From: WFQV01 sp964611145
GTDB lineage: Bacteria > Bacteroidota > Ignavibacteria > Ignavibacteriales > Melioribacteraceae
Assembly (NCBI GenBank): GCA_964611145.1
Contig: CAZSYM010000001.1
Span: 67,821 to 131,820 of the forward strand
Direction: 5' to 3'
Length of the DNA: 64,000 bases
The notes under the pieces are model-generated. The model saw nothing but the letters and a program-made list of their open reading frames with translations, made no database searches and was not told where the DNA came from. A program made the translations under genes and the position numbers. Shown here in pieces: positions 17,003-25,883 of the stretch. Within the stretch, counting starts at the first letter, position 1. Every line of letters begins with the position of its first letter.

Positions 17003-18928
17003 TTATTTCAAATAAATCACTTTTATAACCGCATTTTGAATTCCTTCGCTTAGCCTTACAAAATAAATACCCGACGCCAATTTTCTTTTTATGTTGCGTG
17101 GAGAGAGGACAAGCTTGTGAATTCCCGCATCCATGAAAGAGTTTAGAACGGTAGATAGTCTTCGTCCCAGTGCATCGTAAAACTCGATTTTAACCCGCCC
17201 GGAACGAGGTAGATAAAATTCGAGAGTTGTTTTTTCCTTAAAAGGATTTGGATAGTTCGGATAAATTTCGAGCGTATGCGAAGCAAAGGGATTCGGCATT
17301 TGTTCGAAAGCGTTTTTCAAAATAAAATTCTCGGGGTCAAAAATAATTCCCGTGGGTTTTGTCGAAATCACAAAGGAGAAACTTTGACGGAGGGAATCGT
17401 TGAAAACCACAACGTTTGTATCCCCCTTTTCCGTTTTAATCTTTAGTTTTATTGGCATTGTAAAGAATGCGGGATTTGTATTTTCCGCCTGCTCGATAAG
17501 AACCGTCGCTTTGAATTTCCCTTTTCCCAACGCCTTGTAATTCCATGAGTAAAAATAGATAGGGAAATTCTCTCCGAATATCCATTCATCAAAAAAGTAA
17601 TCCAAGTTTTTACCGGTGAATCTATTTACAAATGAGGAAAAATCTTTTATCGAAGCGTTGCCGTAGGAAAAAGATGGGCTTGTCGCGTAGCTTTTGATTA
17701 AGGAAAAGAACATGGAATCTCCCAGCACTCCTCGCAGCATATGCAAAATTACCGCTCCTTTTGCATAACTTCTTTCGTAATTAAAAATTCCGTCGAGCGT
17801 TGAAATATCTTCTGCATAAACACTTCCCTTTGCTTCTTTCGCTCTTTCGATGAGTCGGGAGATTTTCATTCTATAAGCTTCTTTCCCCTCGTAACGCTCG
17901 CGGTAGAGCGCTTCGGAATACGTTGCAAATCCTTCGTGCAGCCAGATGTCGTGCCACGTGGCGCATGTGATTTTATCACCGAACCATTGATGGGAAAGTT
18001 CGTGTACAACCACATCTTGGGTGAACGCTCCGAGTGAAGTAATGGTTTGATGTTCCATTCCGCCGTTGAATCCGAATTCAACTTCTCCGTATTTTTCTTT
18101 TGTGAAAGGGTAAGTTCCGTAAATCTCGGAAAAGAAGCGCAAGGCATTAAGAGTAACGGGAAACAATTCTTCCGCGCGGCGATAATCTTCGGGGAGAATG
18201 TAATGTTCTACGGGCATCGAATCGGTCGGGGAATAATGAAAGTAATCCGTATGATTTTCAAAGTTGGAGACGGTAACGGCAATCAAATAATTTGCAATGG
18301 GATAATTTGTTTTCCAAAGGAAGGTGCGTGTTCCGTCGCCGTTATAAACATTTTTGAGAAGCACGCCGTTAGAAACCGCAAAGAGATTTTTAGAAACCGT
18401 GATTTTAATGGAAGCCGAATCGGCTTTATCTGCGGGGTCATCCTTACATGGAAACCAAGTAAAAGCACCGTAAGGTTCGCTGAGAGTCCAAATCCACGGG
18501 ATGTTTCCATGTTTCGAGAAAACAAATCCGCCGTAACCAGTTGGCTTGGGTTTCCCGTGATAAAAAATCTTTACCGAAAAAAGCTCTCCCGAAGAAAGAG
18601 GAACGCTCGGTTCAATCTCCAAAAAATCCGCTTGATGAGTAAACTTAAGATTTTGCTTTCCCACGACGGAATCGGCTTTTAATGTGTGGGAAAAATCCAG
18701 AACTACGTATTTCAAATTATCGGTTAAGGCTTTCATCCGAATAAGGACGTTTCCGGATATCGTCGAATCGCGGTCGTTTATCGTTAAATCCAAAGCGTAG
18801 TAGGTAACGTCGATATTTTCGTCACCGGGGTAAAGCGCCTTGTTATGTGCAAGAGCATTGTTCCCAAAGGGGAGGAAAATAAAAACAAGAAAAAAGACGA
18901 GGAAAAGAAAAGCTTTGGCACCGTGCAT
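17003..18928 (-). CDS. Secreted M1 family metallopeptidase with T9SS sorting domain
   Basis: A zinc aminopeptidase of the M1 family, exported and probably displayed or released through the type IX secretion system. Numbering is from ATG 18928. The signal peptide is residues 1-27. The exopeptidase motif is 'GGMEH' (289-293). Zinc ligands are His309 and His313 ('HELSH') and Glu332 ('HEGFA'). A C-terminal T9SS domain of about 80 residues begins at 'YPNPFKEKTTLEF' and ends 'ASGIYFVRL...IKVIYLK'. An in-frame ATG at 19000 would add 24 residues, but the hairpin of the upstream transport operon ends right there, so the internal start that opens the signal peptide is preferred. It probably supplies free amino acids from extracellular peptides. 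Confidence 0.9.
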   Translation of the reverse strand: MHGAKAFLFLVFFLVFIFLPFGNNALAHNKALYPGDENIDVTYYALDLTINDRDSTISGNVLIRMKALTDNLKYVVLDFSHTLKADSVVGKQNLKFTHQADFLEIEPSVPLSSGELFSVKIFYHGKPKPTGYGGFVFSKHGNIPWIWTLSEPYGAFTWFPCKDDPADKADSASIKITVSKNLFAVSNGVLLKNVYNGDGTRTFLWKTNYPIANYLIAVTVSNFENHTDYFHYSPTDSMPVEHYILPEDYRRAEELFPVTLNALRFFSEIYGTYPFTKEKYGEVEFGFNGGMEHQTITSLGAFTQDVVVHELSHQWFGDKITCATWHDIWLHEGFATYSEALYRERYEGKEAYRMKISRLIERAKEAKGSVYAEDISTLDGIFNYERSYAKGAVILHMLRGVLGDSMFFSLIKSYATSPSFSYGNASIKDFSSFVNRFTGKNLDYFFDEWIFGENFPIYFYSWNYKALGKGKFKATVLIEQAENTNPAFFTMPIKLKIKTEKGDTNVVVFNDSLRQSFSFVISTKPTGIIFDPENFILKNAFEQMPNPFASHTLEIYPNYPNPFKEKTTLEFYLPRSGRVKIEFYDALGRRLSTVLNSFMDAGIHKLVLSPRNIKRKLASGIYFVRLSEGIQNAVIKVIYLK

Positions 18929-19011
18929 GTTAAAAGGGAGACGAAGCCGAAGAGAGTCGCAAAGCAGGGAAATATCGTGTTTAAATTTCGGATTTGTCAT
19001 AATATTAAAAG

Positions 19012-19041
19012 GAAAGCGGTTCGATTAACCGAACCGCTTTC
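19012..19041 (-). terminator. Hairpin terminator downstream of the OPT transporter gene
   Basis: A perfect 12-bp inverted repeat (19012-19023 with 19030-19041) has a six-base loop. On the minus strand it is followed by a T-rich tail (CTTTTAATATT). It lies eight bases after the OPT stop codon. Confidence 0.75.
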
Positions 19042-19048
19042 AGTAAGA

Positions 19049-21028
19049 TTAATTTTCTTCCGCTTTAGCTCGCATCGAATCCCAAATCATATAAGCACAC
19101 AAAAGTGCGAACATTACCAGGCCGAGTATTTCGGCGGAATTGGATTCGAACCATTCTTTGTTAACCCAATTTATATTGAAATATCTGAGCATTGCGCTGA
19201 TAACACCCATTAAAGCGCCACCGGCGATAAAACCGGAAGCTATCAGCGTTCCTCTTTCTTTTCTTGCTTTATTAACCTTTGCATCTTTGCTACGCGTGGA
19301 AACGTACCAGGAAATTATTCCGCCTACGAGAATCGGGGTGTTCAATTCGAGCGGTATATACATACCGAGAGCAAATGCCAAGGCGGGAACGTCGACCATT
19401 AGCAAAATCAAAGCCATCAGCATTCCTGCGATGTACATCATCCACGGTGCGGGTTGATTGGACATTAACGGTTGAATAACGGCTGCCATTGCGTTGGCTT
19501 GGGGAGCCACCAACGCCCCTTCGCCCGTGAATCCGTAGGTTTGATTTAGAATCAAAATGACCCAAGCCACCGTCGCGGCGGAAAAAGCCGTACCGACGAA
19601 TTTCCACGTTTCCTGTTTATACGGCGAGGAACCGAGCCAATAACCGATTTTCAAATCGGTGATAAAAGAGCCCGAAACAGAAAGAGCCGTACAAACGACG
19701 CCTCCGATAATCAAAGCGGAAACCATGCCTGCCTTTCCGGAAAGTCCGACTGCAACAAGAATAAGCGAAGAAAGAATAAGTGTCATCAAAGTCATACCGG
19801 AAACAGGGTTCGTTCCCACGATAGCAATTGCATTAGCCGCTACAGTGGTAAATAGGAAAGAGATGATTAACACGATAAGCAATCCCACGAGTGCATAAGT
19901 CAAATTGTGTACAACGCCCAAATAGAAGAATATCAAAATTACCACGGCGACCAAAGCTATTCCGGCGGCAATTATTCCCATCGATAAATCTCGTTGCGTG
20001 CGAACGTGTCCGTCGCTTTTCTTTCCTCCGAATATTTCTTTGACTCCCAGAACGAAAGCGGATTTGATTATACCGGAAGAACGGATTATGCCAATCAAAC
20101 CAGCCATCGCTATTCCGCCTATCCCTATATGTCGAACATAATTGCGGAATATCTGCTCGGCGGACATATCTTTGATAAGCGTAGTCACATTAGCCCCGAT
20201 GGGATGAGTAATGGCGGGTCCCAGATAAGCAAAAATCGGAATGATGACAAACCATGCTACAAACGACCCTGCAGCAATGATAGCCGCATATTTTAATCCT
20301 ACGATGTATCCCAATCCCATTACCGCGGCGCCTACGTTAAGTTTGAATACGAGCTTGAATTTTTCGGCGATAGTGTTTCCTATATCAATCACGCGAGTAG
20401 AGAACACTTCGCTCCACCATCCGAAAGTAGCAACGATGAAGTCGTAAATACCGCCAATCAGACCTGCCACCACGAGAACTGCAGCTTGATTACCTCCCTT
20501 TTCACCGGCTACAAGCACTTCCGTAGTTGCCGTGGCTTCGGGAAAGGGAAACTTGCCGTGCATTTCCGCAACGAAATATTTTCTAAAGGGTATCAAAAAA
20601 AGTATTCCCAAAAAGCCCCCCAACAAGGAAGCCATGAACACCTGGAAAAATTCCGCTTCGAGGTGGAGAATATAAAGGGCGGGAATCGTAAAGATAGCTC
20701 CGGCAACAACCGCTCCCGAAGTGGCGCCTATGGATTGAATAATCACATTTTCGCCCAACGCCTGGTTCCGTTTAAAAGCCGCCGAAAGCCCCACGGCTAT
20801 GATGGCAATCGGAATGGCGGCTTCGAACACCTGTCCTATTTTAAGTCCCAAATAAGCCGCGGCACCGGAAAAGAGTATTGCCATTAAAAGTCCCCAGAGC
20901 ACCGACCATAAATTCACTTCCGGGTAAACTTTGTCCGGTAGCATTATGGGAATATACTTTTCACCCGGCTTTAGTTCGGTATAAGCATTTTCGGGTAATC
21001 CCGCAACTCGATTGTTTTGTTCGCTCAT
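19049..21028 (-). CDS. OPT family oligopeptide transporter
   Basis: A 659-residue polytopic membrane protein of the oligopeptide transporter (OPT) family, which imports small peptides (or metal-chelator complexes) with protons. Nearly the whole length is hydrophobic, with roughly 14-16 membrane segments. The N-terminal 'EVNLWSVLWGLLMAILFSGAAAYLGLKIGQ' (in parts) and the later 'GVVCTALSVSGSFITDLKIG' are characteristic of bacterial OPT proteins. It lies 11 bases after the S8 protease gene and is followed by a strong terminator. The pairing with secreted peptidases supports peptide uptake as its job; that is inference from context. Confidence 0.93.
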   Translation of the reverse strand: MSEQNNRVAGLPENAYTELKPGEKYIPIMLPDKVYPEVNLWSVLWGLLMAILFSGAAAYLGLKIGQVFEAAIPIAIIAVGLSAAFKRNQALGENVIIQSIGATSGAVVAGAIFTIPALYILHLEAEFFQVFMASLLGGFLGILFLIPFRKYFVAEMHGKFPFPEATATTEVLVAGEKGGNQAAVLVVAGLIGGIYDFIVATFGWWSEVFSTRVIDIGNTIAEKFKLVFKLNVGAAVMGLGYIVGLKYAAIIAAGSFVAWFVIIPIFAYLGPAITHPIGANVTTLIKDMSAEQIFRNYVRHIGIGGIAMAGLIGIIRSSGIIKSAFVLGVKEIFGGKKSDGHVRTQRDLSMGIIAAGIALVAVVILIFFYLGVVHNLTYALVGLLIVLIISFLFTTVAANAIAIVGTNPVSGMTLMTLILSSLILVAVGLSGKAGMVSALIIGGVVCTALSVSGSFITDLKIGYWLGSSPYKQETWKFVGTAFSAATVAWVILILNQTYGFTGEGALVAPQANAMAAVIQPLMSNQPAPWMMYIAGMLMALILLMVDVPALAFALGMYIPLELNTPILVGGIISWYVSTRSKDAKVNKARKERGTLIASGFIAGGALMGVISAMLRYFNINWVNKEWFESNSAEILGLVMFALLCAYMIWDSMRAKAEEN

Positions 21029-21039
21029 AAATCACTCCC

Positions 21040-23850
21040 CTAAAATGTGAAATAAACTGGAAATTCGAATTCTGTTTTTCCGTCTTCGTTTTTCAAAACG
21101 ATTCTTCCGTAAAGTTTAGAATCTTTCGGATATGTCTCGTTCGGTTTTTTAATGTTTAATTTAATTGTCTCAACATTTGACGGATAAAGCACGGCGCGCG
21201 GAGTTCCGTTCGCCGTAACTTTTACGGTATGTGTCTTTTTAAATCTTGTCAAAACTTTGATGTGAATCGTCATAGGTTCGGGTGCGTTTGCAAAAGCGGG
21301 ACGAAGCTCCAAGCGATAATGTGTGGTATCATTCTTGGATTTATTGCCTATTGAAATGGTTTCAGTTTTATAGCTCAAGCCCGTTTTTGCTACGGCTTTC
21401 CCTTTCGAATCGTAAATTTGCACGGCAAAGTCCGTGGTTTTATTGAAATCTTCTTTGCTTATCGAAATTTCAAAACTCTTCGACGCCTCGTTTTCGTTGA
21501 AAACAAAAGGCAGGTTATATACATCCGTATCCTTCAATTTAACGGTGTAGTTTTGCTCGTAACCCAAGAGTTTTCCGCTAAGATTTAATACTTTAATTCC
21601 GGGGAATCTGTTAACCAATTTCAACTCATTGTTTTCGGGAGTAATGGTTTTATCGCCCAAAAGATTCACTCCGCCGAAACTGACCTTGACGTCGAAGGTG
21701 GATTTATCCTTTGCTCTATAATATCCCAAGACATCCAGCTCGTAAACACCCGGCTCCAGATTGTAATAATATCTCTCCGAAAAATTTTCTTCTTTGTTCG
21801 ATTTAATGAAGTTAATATCTATTTGTCTTCCATCTGGCGCATGCAGAAAATACCATGCGAGGGCGTAAGTATTTTCGGCGGCGTGAAGTCTTATCTTCAT
21901 TGATGTTGCCCCTGCCGGTATGTCGATAAACAATCTTTTATGCATGCCGGGAGCTAGGTCCTTAAACTCCCATTTTGCCTCGTAATTGTTCTCTCTTGTG
22001 AATTCGTAAGGGATAACAACCGTTGCCATCAAGTCGAATTCCGGAAATTTCGTTTTATCGGCTCGATAGGCTTTTATTTCGGCATTATAAAGCCCCGGTT
22101 CTTGCATCTTCGATTTATCGAATCGGACATTAATCGTAGCCGTTTGATTTTTTCTGATATAGGTTCGTCTTTGAATAGGTTGCAACCAATCCGCTTCGCT
22201 TTTGAGTTTATAAATTCTATAAAAATTGTTTTTGCCTATGAAATTGTCGCGCGAGATTCTGAAAGAAAAAGTTTCATCGCCTGTTATGAAATTTCCGTTA
22301 CGAATGTAAAGTGCAGGCGCTTCGAAATTAGGCATTGTTTCCGCAAAAGCAGTTATTGTATAAGTTTCGAATTTCTTAATCTGTCCTTCTTTTATCCATT
22401 TTTTCATCAACTTATAAGCGTTCATCACATTAATCAAGCCGCCACCTTGGTCAAGGTGGGTATAATCTTTTTGCCATGTGGCGCTTTTACGGAGAGCCTT
22501 ATAAAGCAATCTGGAAGGTATTTTAACATTCGGAAATTCGGCTTTAAAAGCGCTAAGCAAAAGCGACATAACTCCCGCCGAATAAGGGGAAGCCATACTT
22601 GTTCCCCAAAATCTATCGGCGTTTGTCCAATTGGGCACCGTAGAAACGCATGCCCCGGGAGAAACCACATCGGGTTTTACCACTTCTCCGCCTCGCGAGG
22701 AGAAATGCAAGATAATATCTCTGTCCAGAGCGGCTCCGTATAGGTCTCGTCCCACTTCCTGTGCCAGCACTGCGCCCGAGGAAAGAATGGCGTCCGTGGC
22801 AGCCGGTAGCCCCGTGGTGGAAATTCCGGGTCCTTCATTTCCATTGGAGGTGGAAATGTAAAGATAAGGATTATCCTTTACCAAGTTTTCCAAAAACTCC
22901 TCCATTTCCGCTCTTCCCTCTATTTCCGAACCTATCCCGAAGCTCATATTTATTATACAAGGTTCCTCTCTTTCCCGAGAAACCTTATCGGCATAGAGAT
23001 AAGCCTTTTTCATGCTTTCCGTAACGGTGGCTCCTCCGGAAAAATTATTGTTTCCCAACTTCAAAGCAATAACCTTAGCGCCGGGAGCGACGCCATAAAA
23101 ATCGTTGCCGCCTATTTTGTTTCCCGCTGCAATTCCGGCGCAATGTGTCCCGTGTGCGCCGTCGTCGAAGAAGAGGGACAAACGCTTTTCCTTAGGAAAA
23201 ATGTTAACGGCAAAGGTAAAATTGGGCAGGCCGTTTTCATTCGGAATCTGAAAAGTGTCGTAGTTTATTTTGTAGTCCCGCAAAGGTTTTTCGTCGGAAA
23301 GATCTCCGTCGGCATCCGTATCGAAAAACGCCACCCAGCAATCGGAACTGTCAATTCGAGATTTATAAACCACGACATAAAAAACATCGTCCGTCGTTCC
23401 GTTACCGTTTACGTCCGTTGTCCCTGCGCTTGAATTTTGCCAAAGTTTTTCTGTTACTCTACCGATTAAATAATTATCATCAATCGGTTTGAGAGGCATT
23501 TTACCGGCGCCTTTAACTTTATAATTCATATCCTCGTTAACGAAATAAAGGGTATCATCTTCCTCGTCGGTATCCGCCTCATAAAGTTTAATATCGCCTT
23601 CGCCTGTAAAGTCCTGAACATCAATGACTTTCACTTCGCCCGTGGTGGTTTTCTGTAAACCGGGGACGCCCATATCCACACCGGTATCCAACACGATAAC
23701 GATAGTGCCACGTCCGTCGTATTTCGGATATGCTTTTCTGAATTCCTCGACGCCCGTATTTTTAAGAGAAAGGAACGTTTGAGTAAGCTCCTGCGCCGCA
23801 AGGCTAAGAAAAGCGAAGAGCAAAAAAGAAACAATCATTTTAAATTTCAT
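21040..23850 (-). CDS. Secreted S8 subtilisin-like protease, tripeptidyl-peptidase II-like
   Basis: A 936-residue serine protease with signal peptide (residues 1-19). The catalytic triad is Asp55 ('VLDTGVD'), His233 ('HGTHCAG') and Ser418 ('GTSMASP'), with oxyanion Asn338 in 'SNGNEGPG'. The unusually long Asp-to-His insertion of nearly 180 residues is a hallmark of tripeptidyl-peptidase II. The roughly 450 residues after the catalytic domain form beta-rich domains, also as in TPP II. Unlike the eukaryotic cytosolic enzyme this one is exported. There is no T9SS domain, so it is probably periplasmic or anchored otherwise. It precedes the OPT gene by 11 bases and follows a membrane-protein gene by 9 bases. 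Confidence 0.9.
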   Translation of the reverse strand: MKFKMIVSFLLFAFLSLAAQELTQTFLSLKNTGVEEFRKAYPKYDGRGTIVIVLDTGVDMGVPGLQKTTTGEVKVIDVQDFTGEGDIKLYEADTDEEDDTLYFVNEDMNYKVKGAGKMPLKPIDDNYLIGRVTEKLWQNSSAGTTDVNGNGTTDDVFYVVVYKSRIDSSDCWVAFFDTDADGDLSDEKPLRDYKINYDTFQIPNENGLPNFTFAVNIFPKEKRLSLFFDDGAHGTHCAGIAAGNKIGGNDFYGVAPGAKVIALKLGNNNFSGGATVTESMKKAYLYADKVSREREEPCIINMSFGIGSEIEGRAEMEEFLENLVKDNPYLYISTSNGNEGPGISTTGLPAATDAILSSGAVLAQEVGRDLYGAALDRDIILHFSSRGGEVVKPDVVSPGACVSTVPNWTNADRFWGTSMASPYSAGVMSLLLSAFKAEFPNVKIPSRLLYKALRKSATWQKDYTHLDQGGGLINVMNAYKLMKKWIKEGQIKKFETYTITAFAETMPNFEAPALYIRNGNFITGDETFSFRISRDNFIGKNNFYRIYKLKSEADWLQPIQRRTYIRKNQTATINVRFDKSKMQEPGLYNAEIKAYRADKTKFPEFDLMATVVIPYEFTRENNYEAKWEFKDLAPGMHKRLFIDIPAGATSMKIRLHAAENTYALAWYFLHAPDGRQIDINFIKSNKEENFSERYYYNLEPGVYELDVLGYYRAKDKSTFDVKVSFGGVNLLGDKTITPENNELKLVNRFPGIKVLNLSGKLLGYEQNYTVKLKDTDVYNLPFVFNENEASKSFEISISKEDFNKTTDFAVQIYDSKGKAVAKTGLSYKTETISIGNKSKNDTTHYRLELRPAFANAPEPMTIHIKVLTRFKKTHTVKVTANGTPRAVLYPSNVETIKLNIKKPNETYPKDSKLYGRIVLKNEDGKTEFEFPVYFTF

Positions 23851-23859
23851 TTCAACACC

Positions 23860-24696
23860 TTATTTTTTATTCTCAATTACCTTATGAACAGCCGTTTTTG
23901 TGCTGTCGGTATCTTTATATTTCAATTCGCTTCCCAAAACGCTATGCGGTATCAGATAAACCGCTATTAAAATCAGCGAGCCGATTAAAGCCCACTTCCG
24001 TTGGGAAGCACCTTTTTTAATTTTATAATATGCCCACAGCCAGCCCAGTAGTGCAATGACCGTCTTGTTATCCGTCAAATCGTGCCCGAACGGAAAGCCT
24101 GTCCAGAAAGCGCCGAAAGCATAATACTGGACGACGGGTCCGAGTATGAGTCCGCCCACAGCCAATATTGAAAGTGTCCACTTCAAAAGAGGCAACACTT
24201 TCGGTTTCTCGGCGAAATATTCCAATCCCGTTCGAATTGAAAGGAGCAAAGCGGCAAACATGGCAATGACATGCAAGATTAAAATCCACAATGGTATGCG
24301 TCCTTTAAATCTAATAACCACGTGTTCTTCTGGAGCGATGATTCTTGAGGAATCGGAAACTATTTCTATATAGTATTCGAGTTTTCCCGCGGGCGGTTGT
24401 TTGGGTAAAAAAGCGGAAAATTTATCTCCTTCGCTCTGCATGGGAATTCGTGTAAATCTGTCGTGCGTCTTGAACCGTTTATAACAAAGGAAAGCATTTA
24501 CATTCGGCGGGTTTATTTTAATCGAAATTTCCTGGTCTTTGTCGGAATATCCGCTGCGAATCAGACGCCCGGTTATCTTTGTTTTGTTTTTTACAACATC
24601 AATGTTTTTGGGGTAGGTTGGTCCCGTAACCCGTTGGTAATAAGCAAAAAGGATTGTAAGAATAAAAGCCGTAATCCAAAGCAGGATGTTTCTCAT
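23860..24696 (-). CDS. Membrane protein of unknown function, first gene of the S8/OPT operon
   Basis: I do not recognise a named family. The 278-residue protein starts with one hydrophobic helix (about 5-21). A domain of about 120 residues, probably periplasmic and rich in beta strands, follows; it contains 'AFLPKQPPAGKLEYYIEI', reminiscent of an immunoglobulin-like fold. Four membrane helices occupy about 133-260 and a charged tail ends it. The helical part contains 'HVIAMFAALLLSI' and 'WTGFPFGHDLTDNKTVIALLGW' (in parts). It ends nine bases before the S8 protease start, so co-transcription with S8 and OPT is likely. A role in peptide or envelope metabolism is only a guess from context. Confidence 0.6.
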   Translation of the reverse strand: MRNILLWITAFILTILFAYYQRVTGPTYPKNIDVVKNKTKITGRLIRSGYSDKDQEISIKINPPNVNAFLCYKRFKTHDRFTRIPMQSEGDKFSAFLPKQPPAGKLEYYIEIVSDSSRIIAPEEHVVIRFKGRIPLWILILHVIAMFAALLLSIRTGLEYFAEKPKVLPLLKWTLSILAVGGLILGPVVQYYAFGAFWTGFPFGHDLTDNKTVIALLGWLWAYYKIKKGASQRKWALIGSLILIAVYLIPHSVLGSELKYKDTDSTKTAVHKVIENKK

Positions 24697-24800
24697 ATCC
24701 GAACCGTTTTTTGTAATTGTTCACAATGAAAGTTTTAAAGTTAATGATTAAATAAAGTAATAATCAAATCAAAAGAGAACTAATTTTCCCCTTAAAACAA

Positions 24801-24833
24801 AGGGCTTTGCTCTTGTGTTAAGAGCAAAGCCCT
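24801..24833 (-). terminator. Terminator downstream of fbp
   Basis: A perfect 14-bp stem (24801-24814 with 24820-24833) has a five-base loop. On the minus strand it is followed by TTGTTTTAAG. It sits 24 bases after the fbp stop and separates fbp from the S8/OPT operon. Confidence 0.8.
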
Positions 24834-24857
24834 AAATTCAAAGGCTAAGCGAAGCGT

Positions 24858-25868
24858 TTATTCTGCCGATTCCCTTAAGAATTTTTCCACGGTCAGAACG
24901 TCCTCTTCGCTGCCGATATAAATGGGGGTTCTCTCGTGTATGCTTGTCGGTTGCTTTTCCAAGATTCTTTGTTTGCCGTCCGTAGCTCTGCCTCCAGCCT
25001 GTTCAACGATGAACGCCATCGGATTGCATTCGTACATCAGTCTGAGTTTTCCGTTAGGATTGCGTTTGTCCGCAGGATAAATAAAAATGCCTCCGTAGAG
25101 CAGGTTTCTATGAATATCGGCAACCATAGAACCGATATATCTCGCTGAATAAGGCTTTTCGTTGGGGTCGTCATCTTTTTGGAGAAATTTTATATACTGC
25201 TTTAGCCCGGGGTGCCAATATTTATAATTCCCTTCGTTAATACTATAAATCTTTCCTTTCTTGGGAATCTTAATGTTCGGGTGGGAAAGCAAGTACTCCC
25301 CGAAAGCGGGGTCGAGTGTAAAGCCGTGCACACCGTTTCCGGCGGTATAGACAAGCATTGTACTTGAGCCATAAATAGCATAACCTGCGGCGACCTGCTT
25401 ATAGCCTTGTTGCAGACAATCATCCATGGTACCCGGTGTGCCGTGCGGGGAAATCCGTCGATAAATAGAGAATATGGTTCCTATACTCACATTTGCATCG
25501 ATGTTCGAAGAACCGTCCAGCGGGTCGAAAAGAAGAACATATTTCCCGATTCTTTTATTTTTAGGGATGTGAATCAAGCCCTCTTCCTCTTCGGAAGCCA
25601 TAACGCAAAGATGCCCGCCGTGATCCATTGCTTTAATCATCATTTCGTTTGCAAAGATGTCTAATTTTTTTACCTTTTCGCCGTGGACATTTTCGTCGCC
25701 CGTGAAGCCGAGTATATCCACCAACCCGGCTTTGTTAACCTCCAAGGAAATTACCTTTGTTGCAAGCGATAAATCCCAAAGTAGGGACGAAAGCTCACCG
25801 GTAGCCTCGGGGTACTTTCTTTCTTCCTCGATGATGTGACGCTGAAGCGTCATAAAACTACGTGCCAT
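24858..25868 (-). CDS. fbp: Fructose-1,6-bisphosphatase, class I
   Basis: Hydrolyses fructose 1,6-bisphosphate to fructose 6-phosphate in gluconeogenesis. The 336-residue protein has the class I metal site 'FDPLDGSSNIDANVS' (in parts), followed by 'GSMVADIHRNLLYGGIFIYP' (in parts) with conserved substrate-binding residues, and 'LRLMYECNPMAFIVEQAGG' near the end. Its presence fits growth on amino acids or peptides, for which hexose phosphates must be made from C3 units. It lies between the ABC exporter pair and its own strong terminator, 15 bases after the exporter gene, so it may share that transcript. Confidence 0.96.
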   Translation of the reverse strand: MARSFMTLQRHIIEEERKYPEATGELSSLLWDLSLATKVISLEVNKAGLVDILGFTGDENVHGEKVKKLDIFANEMMIKAMDHGGHLCVMASEEEEGLIHIPKNKRIGKYVLLFDPLDGSSNIDANVSIGTIFSIYRRISPHGTPGTMDDCLQQGYKQVAAGYAIYGSSTMLVYTAGNGVHGFTLDPAFGEYLLSHPNIKIPKKGKIYSINEGNYKYWHPGLKQYIKFLQKDDDPNEKPYSARYIGSMVADIHRNLLYGGIFIYPADKRNPNGKLRLMYECNPMAFIVEQAGGRATDGKQRILEKQPTSIHERTPIYIGSEEDVLTVEKFLRESAE

Positions 25869-25883
25869 AGTTCCTCCTACGTT

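Noticed and set aside
18047..18682. Open frame of 211 codons opposite the M1 peptidase
   Set aside because: Shadow of the HELSH-containing gene; no independent support.
18929..19000. Upstream ATG of the M1 peptidase gene
   Set aside because: It sits immediately at the end of the OPT terminator and would place 24 residues before the signal peptide.
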